16,867 nucleotides of DNA. Origin: Pseudomonadota bacterium (GTDB taxonomy: Bacteria > Chloroflexota > UBA6077 > JAJPHF01). The position numbers were made by a program, and so were the translations under genes. Below the pieces are notes generated by a model. The model searched no databases. It was given only the letters and a program-made list of their open reading frames with translations, and was not told the origin of the DNA. The stretch covers positions 1 through 16,867 of the forward strand of contig JAJPHF010000082.1 in the NCBI GenBank assembly GCA_021325365.1, in the 5' to 3' direction. Shown here in pieces: positions 1 through 6,329 of the stretch; positions within the stretch are counted from its first letter, which is position 1; each line of letters starts with the position of its first letter.

Positions 1-115
1 CCGGACGATCGCCCCCCCTGCCAATGCGTTCTCTTGCAGGGGCACTGCTTCCTGCGCTCTGCCCGGGCGCCGCCCGGCTCGGTGTCCTACCGACACCAGC
101 GCGGGCGCACCCCGA

Positions 116-195
116 CCCCCTCTCCCTCTGGGTGAGGGCGGGGGTGAGGGCGCGTCTTCCTCCCTCTCCCCCTGGGAGAGGCGGGGGTGAGGGCG
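116..195. repeat. REP-like palindromic repeat cluster 1 (two units)
   Basis: There are two tandem units, about 116-150 and 159-195. Each has the form CCCTCTCCC followed by GGGAGAGG or a variant, then GGGGTGAGGG. Similar units recur at 6162-6317 and 9110-9145. Each unit can form a GC-rich hairpin. Such intergenic palindromes occur in many high-GC bacteria as REP-type repeats mobilised by TnpA-REP transposases. No transposase is present in this window. Confidence 0.75.
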
Positions 196-208
196 TCCCC
201 CAGTATCC

Positions 209-476
209 GGCCGCGAGGCGCGCCGGAGAGCGCCCGCCCTTGGCGCGACGTGGTCGCGTATCTTACGCCGTACACGCCTCCCCCGCGCCTGCCGCCCGCG
301 CCCATGCCCGGGGCACCCGCCCCGCCGGCCCGGCCCGCGGCAGGACAGCCAGGGAGTATCGTACGGGGTAAACGATGCGACCTTCCGCGCCCGAGGAGCA
401 CGCTGAATCCCGCGCCCGGCCTAGCAGTTAACCATCCGGTAAAGGGGCATCGTTTGACCGTTCCTCGGCTAAACTC
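209..476 (+). repeat. Long repeat, copy A (inverted partner at 8754-9019)
   Basis: This segment matches the reverse complement of 8754-9019 over nearly its whole length, roughly 90% identical by eye, with a few small indels. It lies 5' of the oxidoreductase gene at 605, just as copy B lies 5' of the lipoprotein gene at 8632. A frame stays open through both copies, but the indels shift frame locally and substitutions are not concentrated in third codon positions, so I judge it non-coding. AAACGATGC (370-378) can pair with GCATCGTTT (447-455). CCGAGGAGC (391-399) can pair with GTTCCTCGG (460-468). Both pairings are present in copy B. It could be a mobile-element end, a dispersed non-autonomous repeat or a structured leader. 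I do not recognise the family. Confidence 0.85.
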
Positions 477-517
477 ATGCGCCGACGGACCAGTCCGCGC
501 AGTGACGGTTCACGCCG

Positions 518-544
518 TGTCACGCGGGGCGGGGCTGATTCGTC
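518..544 (+). promoter_or_regulatory. Candidate ECF41 (SigJ)-type promoter
   Basis: TGTCACG at 518-524 and CGTC at 541-544 are separated by 16 nt. From memory, the published ECF41 target promoter is TGTCACA, about 16 nt, then CGTC, so this matches with one mismatch. It lies about 60 nt before the oxidoreductase start and 1.5 kb before the ECF41 sigma gene of the same apparent operon, as expected for autoregulation. GTGAC (502-506) and GTCAC (519-523) form an inverted repeat overlapping the -35 element. Confidence 0.6.
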
Positions 545-604
545 TCGTGGTTGACACGAGAATGGCGGCGCCGCGGGGAGCGGCGCCGGAAGGGAGCGAG
601 CACC

Positions 605-1936
605 ATGCATGAGCCACGCAGCGCGGACGTGATCGTGGTCGGCGGCGGCCTGGCGGGCCTGACGACAGCGACGTACCTGGCGCGGGGCGGACGCGCGGTG
701 ACGCTGTTCGAGCAGGCCGCCGAGATCGGCGGCCGGGCGCGCACGCAGGAGGCGGCAGGGTTCAGGCTGAACCTGGGGCCGCACGCCCTCTACGAGGCCG
801 GCCAGGGCGCGAAGGTCTACCGCGAGCTGGGCATCGACTACAGCGGCGGCAAGCCCGGCGTCGAGGGCTACCTCGTGCGCGACGACCGGCTCTATCCGCT
901 GCCGGCGAGCCCGCTCGCGCTGCTCCGCAGTGAGCTGCTGGGCCCGCGCGAGAAGCTCGCCCTCGTGCCGACGATTGTTCGCATCGCCCGCACGGACCCG
1001 GCGGCAGTGGACGACGTCCCGCTGGGCGCGTGGCTGCGCCGGGCGGTGCCCGAGCCGCGGCTGCGGGAGATCGTGGAGATGTTCCTGCGCGTGGCGACCT
1101 ATGCGAACGATCCGGAGCGCCAGAGCGCGGGCGCGGCGCTGGCGCAGCTCCGGCTGGCGCTGCGCGGCGTGCGGTACCTCGATGGCGGCTGGCAGACGCT
1201 GGTCGCCGGCCTGCGCCGCGCGGCCGAGGCGGCGGGCGTGAGTATCGTCGGCCGCGCGAAGGTGACGGCGGTGCTCCGCGACGCGGCGGTGCGCGGCGTG
1301 CGCCTGGCGGACGGCGCGACCTGGGCGGCCGGGGCGGTGGTGCTCGCCGCCGGCCCGGCGGCGGCCAGCGCGCTGGTGCAGGACGGCCCGCCGACGGTCC
1401 TGCGCCGCTGGGCCGAGACCGCCGTCCCCGTCTGGGCGGCCACGCTCGACGTCGGGCTCCAGCGCCTGCCCAACCCGCGCGGGCGCATCGCGTTCGGCGT
1501 GGACGCCCCGCTGTACCTCTCGACCCACTCGGCGTGGGGGAACTTGGCGCCGTCCGGTGGCGCGCTGATTCATGTGGCCCGCTACCTGGGGTCGGAGCCA
1601 GCGGCCGATCCGGGCGCCGTCGAGCGCGAGCTGGAGGGCCTGCTCGACCGCGCGCAGCCGGGCTGGCAGGCCGCGCTCGTCGTGCGGCGGTTCCTCCCGC
1701 ACGTGGTCGTCTCGAATGCGCTGGTGACGGCGGCGCAGGGCGGCACGGCGGGACGACCGGGGCCGGCGGTGCCGGACGTACCGGGCCTCTACGTGGCTGG
1801 CGACTGGGTGGGTCCCGAGGGTATGCTCGCGGATGCCAGCCTCGCCAGCGCCCGCCGCGCGGCGCGGCTCATCCTCGCGGCGCGGCCGTCCTCCGTCGAG
1901 CGCCCGGTTCTGGCGCCGCTGCCGCTCGGAGCATAG
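605..1936 (+). CDS. FAD-dependent oxidoreductase (phytoene desaturase / amine oxidase-like)
   Basis: This 443-residue flavoprotein belongs to the large family that includes phytoene desaturases, protoporphyrinogen oxidases and amine oxidases. The N-terminal Rossmann motif GGGLAG (residues 13-18) binds the FAD diphosphate, and E36 at the end of the second strand should contact the ribose. It is followed by GGR (42-44), the usual GG-motif. Near the C-terminus GLYVAGDW and GDWVG (399-403) form the second FAD-contact motif. The ATG at 605 is preceded by GGAAGGGA at a suitable distance; an upstream in-frame ATG at 551 would overlap the proposed promoter. The substrate cannot be told from sequence. 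It is cytoplasmic, with no signal peptide. The sigma gene starts 77 nt downstream on the same strand, and oxidoreductases are a typical ECF41 partner, so it is probably the main target of that sigma factor. Confidence 0.9.
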   Translation: MHEPRSADVIVVGGGLAGLTTATYLARGGRAVTLFEQAAEIGGRARTQEAAGFRLNLGPHALYEAGQGAKVYRELGIDYSGGKPGVEGYLVRDDRLYPLPASPLALLRSELLGPREKLALVPTIVRIARTDPAAVDDVPLGAWLRRAVPEPRLREIVEMFLRVATYANDPERQSAGAALAQLRLALRGVRYLDGGWQTLVAGLRRAAEAAGVSIVGRAKVTAVLRDAAVRGVRLADGATWAAGAVVLAAGPAAASALVQDGPPTVLRRWAETAVPVWAATLDVGLQRLPNPRGRIAFGVDAPLYLSTHSAWGNLAPSGGALIHVARYLGSEPAADPGAVERELEGLLDRAQPGWQAALVVRRFLPHVVVSNALVTAAQGGTAGRPGPAVPDVPGLYVAGDWVGPEGMLADASLASARRAARLILAARPSSVERPVLAPLPLGA

Positions 1937-2013
1937 GCGCGGTGGGGAGGTGCGGGCGGCTGGCGGCGCTGCCCGTGCCCTCCCTGCCCGGCGGCAAGGG
2001 GGATGAAGTAAGC

Positions 2014-2907
2014 ATGACGCCCGAGGAGCAATTCAACGAGTACCGCCCGCTGCTCTTTGGCATCGCGTACCGCATGCTGGGGAGCGTCATGGACGCGGAG
2101 GACATCGTGCAGGAGGCGTTCTTGCGCTGGCAGAACGCGCGCGACACCGAGATCGAGTCACCCAAAGCCTATCTGACGACCATCGTGACGCGGCTCTGCC
2201 TGGACCACCTGCGGTCGGCGCGCGTGCAGCGCGAGGAGTACGTCGGGCCGTGGCTGCCGGAGCCGCTGGTGGATGCGCAGGCGCCGGACGTGGCGGACAC
2301 GGCGGCGCTGCACGAGTCGCTGTCGATGGCGTTCCTGGTGCTGCTGGAGAGCCTGACGCCGGTGGAGCGGGCGGTGTTCCTGCTGCACGACGTCTTCGGC
2401 TACGACTTCGCGGAGATCGCGCGCATCGTTGGCAAGAGCGAGGCGAACTGCCGCCAGCTCGCGCGGCGCGCGCGCGGCTACGTGCAGGCGCGGCGCCCGC
2501 GGTTCACAGCCTCGACGGCGCAGCAGGACCGGCTGACGCGGGAGTTCCTGCGGGCCTGCACCACCGGCGACCTGCCGGGCCTGGTGGCGACGCTGGCCGA
2601 CGACATCACCCTGTGGTCGGACGGCGGCGGCAAGGTGGCGGCGGCGTTGAAGCCGATCCACGGCCGCGAGGCGGTAGCGCGGGCGCTGATTGGCGCCGTG
2701 CGCAAGGCGCCGCCACGGCTGGACACGCGCTTCACGCACGTCAACGGCCAGCCGGGTCTCGTGAGCTACCTGGACGGGCGACCCTTCGCGGTCCTGCTGC
2801 TGGACATCGCGGAGGAGCGCATCCAGGGCGTGCGGGTGGTGGCGAACCCCGACAAGCTGCGCCACCTGATGGGAGCGGCCAGCGTAGAACCTGCCTCGCC
2901 GGCCTAG
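2014..2907 (+). CDS. sigJ: ECF41-family RNA polymerase sigma factor SigJ
   Basis: This 297-residue protein is an extracytoplasmic-function sigma factor with a fused C-terminal SnoaL-like domain. Sigma region 2 lies at about 8-75, including DAEDIVQEAFLRW. The linker carries WLPEPL (80-85), diagnostic of ECF41. Region 4 lies at about 104-158. The SnoaL-like domain (about 170-285) contains DGGGK (203-207) and NPDKL (278-282), two motifs characteristic of the group. In the family the C-terminal domain replaces an anti-sigma factor and tunes activity in cis; no anti-sigma gene is present here. The ATG at 2014 follows AAGGGGGA with about 10 nt spacing. The gene sits directly after an FAD oxidoreductase, a classic ECF41 partner, and a matching promoter lies at 518-544. 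The inducing signal is unknown for most members. Confidence 0.93.
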   Translation: MTPEEQFNEYRPLLFGIAYRMLGSVMDAEDIVQEAFLRWQNARDTEIESPKAYLTTIVTRLCLDHLRSARVQREEYVGPWLPEPLVDAQAPDVADTAALHESLSMAFLVLLESLTPVERAVFLLHDVFGYDFAEIARIVGKSEANCRQLARRARGYVQARRPRFTASTAQQDRLTREFLRACTTGDLPGLVATLADDITLWSDGGGKVAAALKPIHGREAVARALIGAVRKAPPRLDTRFTHVNGQPGLVSYLDGRPFAVLLLDIAEERIQGVRVVANPDKLRHLMGAASVEPASPA

Positions 2908-3106
2908 CCTGGCGTTCGCCGGCCCGAGCGCGCGGCCGTCTCGGCCGCCTCGCCAGCGCGGGCTGCACGGGCCGGGCGGGACGGCCGCGCTCCCGGACGG
3001 CCCGTCCCTGGGCCGAACTGGTCCGGCCTGGCCAGCGGCAGGGGGCGGGCGATCGTGGTATGCTCAGGCCCTGGCGCGGCGCCATGCCGCGCGGAGGAGG
3101 GCAGCG

Positions 3107-4363
3107 ATGGCTGGCGGGATGCGTTGGGATGGGCCGCGCGTGGCGGACACGGGGCGAGCGGCAGGGGCGCGGCCCCCCGGCGGCCGGCGGGGCGGCTGGC
3201 CCTGGCTGCTGGCGCTCGTCGGGGTGCTGGCCTGGGCAGCGGCCTGCGCGCCCACCGCGGCCCCGGTCGCGGGTACCCAGCCGGGTGCCCCGGCGTCGGC
3301 CGGCGCCGTTCAGCCAGGCCGCGGGGCCCCGGCCGACGGCGCCCCGCCGGCCGGGGCGGCGCCCGCGGCCAACGCGCCGGCTGCGGTAGCGGCGGCTCCG
3401 CCGGCGGCGAGCGGCGCCGCGCCGCCCGCGCAAGGGGGAGCCGCGGCGCCGCCGGCCGCACCCGAGCGCACGGACGCGATCACGCTCGGCTACCCGGCGC
3501 CGTCGCTGAGCTGGTTCCCAGCCTACGTGGCAGACCACGAGGGTTTCTTCGCCGCCGAGGGCCTGGCGCCGACCTTCGTGCAGATGCTGCCCACGAATCT
3601 CGTCGCGGGGCTGCTCTCGGGCGACGTCGACTTCAGCCTCGACATGACTTCGCCGGGCCAGGCGGCCGTCCAGCACGACGCGCCGCTGCGCGCGCTGATG
3701 GCGTTCGCCGTGCGGCCGCAGCACCGCCTCATGGTGCGCCCCGAGATTCGGGACTTCGGCGATCTGCGCGGCCAGGTGGTCGGTATCAACCAGCACCTCG
3801 ACTTCACCGACTGGGAGACACGCGTGGTGCTGCAACGCAATGGCGTGTCGCCGGACGACGTGAGCCTGCTGCCGATCCCTAGCTCGCCGTCGCGGCTGGC
3901 CGGGTTGGATGCGGGCCAGCTCGCCGGCGCTATCCTGGGCTCGCCGTTCGATTTGAAGGCCGAGGCGGCGGGGCACCACGAGCTGGGGCGCATCTCGCGC
4001 GAGGTGGACGTGGCCTGGATCGGGCTGGCGGCGGCGCAGCGGACGATCGACGAGCGCCACGACGTGGTCGTGCGCACGATTCGCGCGGGCTTGCGGGGGC
4101 TGGCCTACGCGCGCGCGAACCGCGACGAAAGCGTGCAGCTACTGGAGGAGTGGCTGGGCCTGGAGCCGGACGTGGCGGCCGCGGCCTACGCGCTCGGGCT
4201 CGACACCTGGTCTACCGACGGCACAGCGTCGGACGCGGCCTGGCTGAACATGACGGACATCGCCCGCCTGGCCGGGCCGGTGCCCGACAACCTGAAGATC
4301 GAGGATTTCGTGGCGCGGGGGCCGCTCGACGAGGCGCGGCGCCAGCTCGCCGCCGCGCGGTAG
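3107..4363 (+). CDS. ABC transporter substrate-binding lipoprotein (NMT1/THI5, SsuA-like)
   Basis: This 418-residue exported lipoprotein has a signal segment of about residues 31-46 (WPWLLALVGVLAWAAA), then lipidation Cys47 and a very long Ala/Pro/Gly-rich low-complexity linker (48-120). The periplasmic-binding fold starts at about 123 with AITLGYPAP and continues with WFPAYVADHEGFF, a pattern typical of the nitrate/sulfonate/thiamine-precursor binding family. The linker is unusually long and probably tethers the binding domain away from the membrane. The ATG at 3107 follows GGAGGAGGGC. A -10-like TATGCT lies at 3059-3064 but has no clear -35. It is an orphan: no permease or ATPase adjoins it on this strand. 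Ligand class (sulfonate, nitrate, aromatic or pyrimidine) is not determinable. It resembles the product of 7514-8632 in architecture. Confidence 0.88.
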   Translation: MAGGMRWDGPRVADTGRAAGARPPGGRRGGWPWLLALVGVLAWAAACAPTAAPVAGTQPGAPASAGAVQPGRGAPADGAPPAGAAPAANAPAAVAAAPPAASGAAPPAQGGAAAPPAAPERTDAITLGYPAPSLSWFPAYVADHEGFFAAEGLAPTFVQMLPTNLVAGLLSGDVDFSLDMTSPGQAAVQHDAPLRALMAFAVRPQHRLMVRPEIRDFGDLRGQVVGINQHLDFTDWETRVVLQRNGVSPDDVSLLPIPSSPSRLAGLDAGQLAGAILGSPFDLKAEAAGHHELGRISREVDVAWIGLAAAQRTIDERHDVVVRTIRAGLRGLAYARANRDESVQLLEEWLGLEPDVAAAAYALGLDTWSTDGTASDAAWLNMTDIARLAGPVPDNLKIEDFVARGPLDEARRQLAAAR

Positions 4364-4413
4364 CGCAGCGGCGGATGGCTGGACCAGGTGGGTGACACGA
4401 GAGGACAGGCGCG

Positions 4414-4470
4414 CTGGCGGCCGCGCCAGTGCAGGCGCGTCCGCGGAGCGGCCGGGGACGAGCCCCGGCC
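4414..4470. terminator. Paired GC hairpins between convergent genes
   Basis: CTGGCG (4414-4419) pairs with CGCCAG (4424-4429) across a 4-nt loop. GGCCGGGG (4450-4457) pairs perfectly with CCCCGGCC (4463-4470) across a 5-nt loop. They lie between the 3' ends of the lipoprotein gene (plus, ends 4363) and the small secreted-protein gene (minus, ends 4511), where a bidirectional terminator is expected. Neither is followed by a T-run, so termination is inferred. Confidence 0.45.
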
Positions 4471-4510
4471 CTACGCCTGCTGACGCCCGCGAATCGCCGG
4501 ATGGGCGGTG

Positions 4511-4822
4511 CTACTGGCCTGGGCCGGACGGCACGCAGGTGCTGGCGATCGCCGGGAAGACGTTCGCGCTAGGAATGATGAGCTGCTGGCCGCTCTGCGG
4601 GTCGGTACACACAACGCTGCTGGGCTGGCCGGTGCTGCCGTAGGGGGGCACCATCCCGTAGAGGCCATACGGCGAGGGCAAGTACCCGTAGGGCGGCGTG
4701 CCGATGGGCGCCGGGGGGGGCACGGCGACGCCGGGCGGCAAGATCACTTGAGCCTGCGCGACGGGCGCCGCGGCGCCGAGCGCCGCCACCAGGACGGATG
4801 CGCCAAGAACCAGGGCCCGCAT
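4511..4822 (-). CDS. Small secreted Pro/Tyr/Gly-rich hypothetical protein
   Basis: The product is 103 residues and I do not recognise its family. It begins with a clear Sec signal peptide (MRALVLGASVLVAALGAAAP, then VAQA) with likely cleavage after residue 24. The mature part, about 79 residues, is rich in Pro, Gly and Tyr, with PPYGYLPSPYG and VPPYG (43-62). It has two cysteines (72 and 96) that could form one disulfide. The start at 4822 is chosen because AAGGAGG lies just upstream; an in-frame ATG at 4861 has no such site and would add 13 residues before the signal peptide. It stands alone between two terminator-like hairpins and the LLM gene. An AT-rich TAAAAT at 4915-4910 could be its -10. 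A surface or envelope role is plausible, but there is no direct evidence. Confidence 0.7.
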   Translation of the reverse strand: MRALVLGASVLVAALGAAAPVAQAQVILPPGVAVPPPAPIGTPPYGYLPSPYGLYGMVPPYGSTGQPSSVVCTDPQSGQQLIIPSANVFPAIASTCVPSGPGQ

Positions 4823-4999
4823 GGGAGCCTCCTTCTCCGACGCAGCACCGCTTCGCCTCACCGCGGCCTGGCGGGCGCGCGGCGGGAGCCGTGGCGGCGT
4901 CTGTTCACAATTTTAGCAGTGTCTGTGCCAGCCGCATGATAGCACCAGGCGCGGGGTCCCGTCTCGGGGCGCGTCGGCGGGCGCGAGCGGCCGGGCGGC

Positions 5000-6082
5000 T
5001 CAGCGGAACGCCGGCATGACCTGCTCGGCGAACAGGCGCAGCGAGCGCAGCGTCTGCTCGGGCGTCAGGCTGCCGAAGGCGAAGGCGCCGGCGAAGTAGT
5101 TGCCACCCGTCACCTCTAGCGCGTGCTGCAGCTGCGCGCGCACGGTGGCCGGCGCGCCGACGTAGATGCCGCCCTGCGCGCGGAACGACTCCCAGTCGCC
5201 GCGCTGGGTCAGGCGCTCGTCGTCGTGGAGCCGCCAGAGGTAGGCGAAGCTGTCCTGGAAGGCATCGTAGGCGACGCGCGCCTCGGCGAGCGCTTGCGCA
5301 TCCGTCTCGGCCACGTAGACGTGGCGCACCAGGCCGTAGCAGGGATTGGCGACGTGGCCGTTCAGCCGGCCCGGCTGGCCCGCGTGGGCGGCGCGCTGGG
5401 CGTTGTACAGCTCGAACTGCTCGCGCGTCGCCTCGAGCGAAGGGAAGAGCGAGCCAAAAACTGTGCTGAAATTGTGCTCTCCGATCCAGGCGACCGAGCG
5501 GCTGTAGTTGGTGGGATACCAGAGCGGCGGGTAGGGCTGCTGGCGCGGGCGCAGCACCGCGCGCACGTCGTTGAATGAGTAATGCTTGCCGTCGAAGTGG
5601 ACCTCGCCGGTGCTCAGCCCCTGCACCAGGAGGGTCAGCGCCTCGTCGAACATGGGACGGGCGTCGTCCATCGCCACGTGGAAGGGCGCTAGCTCGTAGG
5701 GCGAGGCGCCGCGACCGATGCCGACCTCCAGCCGTCCGTGGCTGAGATGGTCGAGCATACAGATCTCCTCCAGCAGCCGCAGCGGATTGTACAGCGGCAG
5801 GAGGTAGACCAGCGGGCCGAGGCGGATGCGGCGCGTGCGCTGCGCGGCGGAGGCGAGGAACAGGTTGGGCGAGGGCGTGGTGCACAGGGGCGTCCAGTGG
5901 TGCTCGGCGAGGTGGTAGCAGTAGAAGCCGGCCGTGTCGGCGTACTCCAGCATCTGCAGGCGGCCGTCGTACAGGGCGGCCAGGTCGGCGCCGGGGGGCT
6001 CGTCGATCCAGTCGAAGATGCCGAAGCGCACGGGGGGACGCCCGGCTCCGCCCGCCATTGGTGCTGTCGTGGGCTCGCTCAT
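5000..6082 (-). CDS. LLM-class flavin-dependent oxidoreductase (luciferase-like monooxygenase)
   Basis: This 360-residue protein of the bacterial luciferase-like TIM-barrel superfamily uses reduced FMN or F420. It shows the family hallmarks VRFGIFDWID at the first strand (18-27), AEHHW (59-63), and LDHLSHGRLEVGIGRG (about 110-125), the conserved cofactor-site loop. A later PYPPLWYPTN block also fits. Length is normal. The ATG at 6082 follows GAGGAGG. A promoter with TTGGAG, 18 nt, TATACT lies at 6146-6117, so it is probably transcribed alone; the upstream neighbour on this strand is separated by a REP cluster. LLM enzymes include alkanesulfonate monooxygenases and F420-dependent reductases. 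The SsuA-like binding proteins nearby make a sulfonate or similar substrate possible, but the sequence does not settle it. Confidence 0.92.
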   Translation of the reverse strand: MSEPTTAPMAGGAGRPPVRFGIFDWIDEPPGADLAALYDGRLQMLEYADTAGFYCYHLAEHHWTPLCTTPSPNLFLASAAQRTRRIRLGPLVYLLPLYNPLRLLEEICMLDHLSHGRLEVGIGRGASPYELAPFHVAMDDARPMFDEALTLLVQGLSTGEVHFDGKHYSFNDVRAVLRPRQQPYPPLWYPTNYSRSVAWIGEHNFSTVFGSLFPSLEATREQFELYNAQRAAHAGQPGRLNGHVANPCYGLVRHVYVAETDAQALAEARVAYDAFQDSFAYLWRLHDDERLTQRGDWESFRAQGGIYVGAPATVRAQLQHALEVTGGNYFAGAFAFGSLTPEQTLRSLRLFAEQVMPAFR

Positions 6083-6116
6083 CGCCGCCTCCTCGCCGCG
6101 CGATCTGGTTGGGGGC

Positions 6117-6146
6117 AGTATAGGCAGCGGCGGCGCGGCGCTCCAA
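6117..6146 (-). promoter_or_regulatory. Candidate sigma-70-type promoter of the LLM gene
   Basis: On the minus strand TTGGAG (6146-6141) and TATACT (6122-6117) are separated by 18 nt. The -10 lies 35 nt before the ATG at 6082, giving a short 5' leader. TATACT stands out against the high-GC background. Confidence 0.55.
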
Positions 6147-6161
6147 GCCTGGGAGACGGGG

Positions 6162-6317
6162 ACGCCCTCACCCGGCCTCGCCGCCCTCGGCCGGCCTCTC
6201 CCAGGGGGAGAGGCAACGCGGGCGGGGCGCCCGTCCTGCTCCCTCTCCCTCTGGGAGAGGGCTGGGGTGAGGGCGCGTCTACTCCCTCTCCCCGTGGGAG
6301 AGGGCCGGGGTGAGGGT
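6162..6317. repeat. REP-like palindromic repeat cluster 2 (three units)
   Basis: The three units are at about 6162-6213 (inverted), 6238-6276 and 6281-6317 (direct). All are built on CCTCTCCC..GGGAGAGG with a flanking GGGGTGAGGG. The mixed orientation resembles a BIME and could fold into a large stem. It lies between the end of the ATPase gene (6330) and the LLM promoter, where it may also terminate or stabilise the ATPase transcript. Confidence 0.75.
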
Positions 6318-6329
6318 GGTGCCGGGGCG

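Larger units (their letters stand above)
1..604. other. Gene-free leader region, about 600 nt
   Basis: I see no convincing gene here. Open frames exist on both strands, but they are by-products of high GC and run through repeat DNA. The region holds a REP-like cluster (about 116-195), copy A of a long repeat (209-476) and a candidate ECF41-type promoter (518-544) ahead of the oxidoreductase at 605. The first 110 nt contain nothing I recognise. Confidence 0.7.

Noticed and set aside
365..380. GGTAAACGATG in copy A resembles a conserved stretch of 16S rRNA
   Set aside because: Only about 10 nt match, the flanks do not resemble rRNA, and copy B has GGCAAACGATG. Coincidence.
551..579. TTGACA at 551-556 as a -35 for the oxidoreductase gene
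   Set aside because: The sequence 17 nt downstream is CGGGGAG-like with no -10, and the start codon is too close.
187..612. Open frame through repeat copy A with a conserved translated counterpart in copy B
   Set aside because: Indels shift the frame within the middle of the repeat, substitutions are not biased to third positions, and there is no good start site. Non-coding repeat is more likely.
428..1702. Long minus-strand frame opposite the oxidoreductase gene, and similar long Arg/Ala-rich frames elsewhere
   Set aside because: Arg/Ala/Pro/His-rich composition without domains, opposite genes with clear family motifs; typical GC shadow frames.
2003..2011. ATG AAG TAA minimal leader frame just before the sigma gene
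   Set aside because: Two codons only; easily chance.
2995..3007. Hairpin GGACG-GCC-CGTCC after the sigma gene as a terminator
   Set aside because: Only a 5-bp stem and no T-run; similar small GC hairpins are frequent in this DNA.
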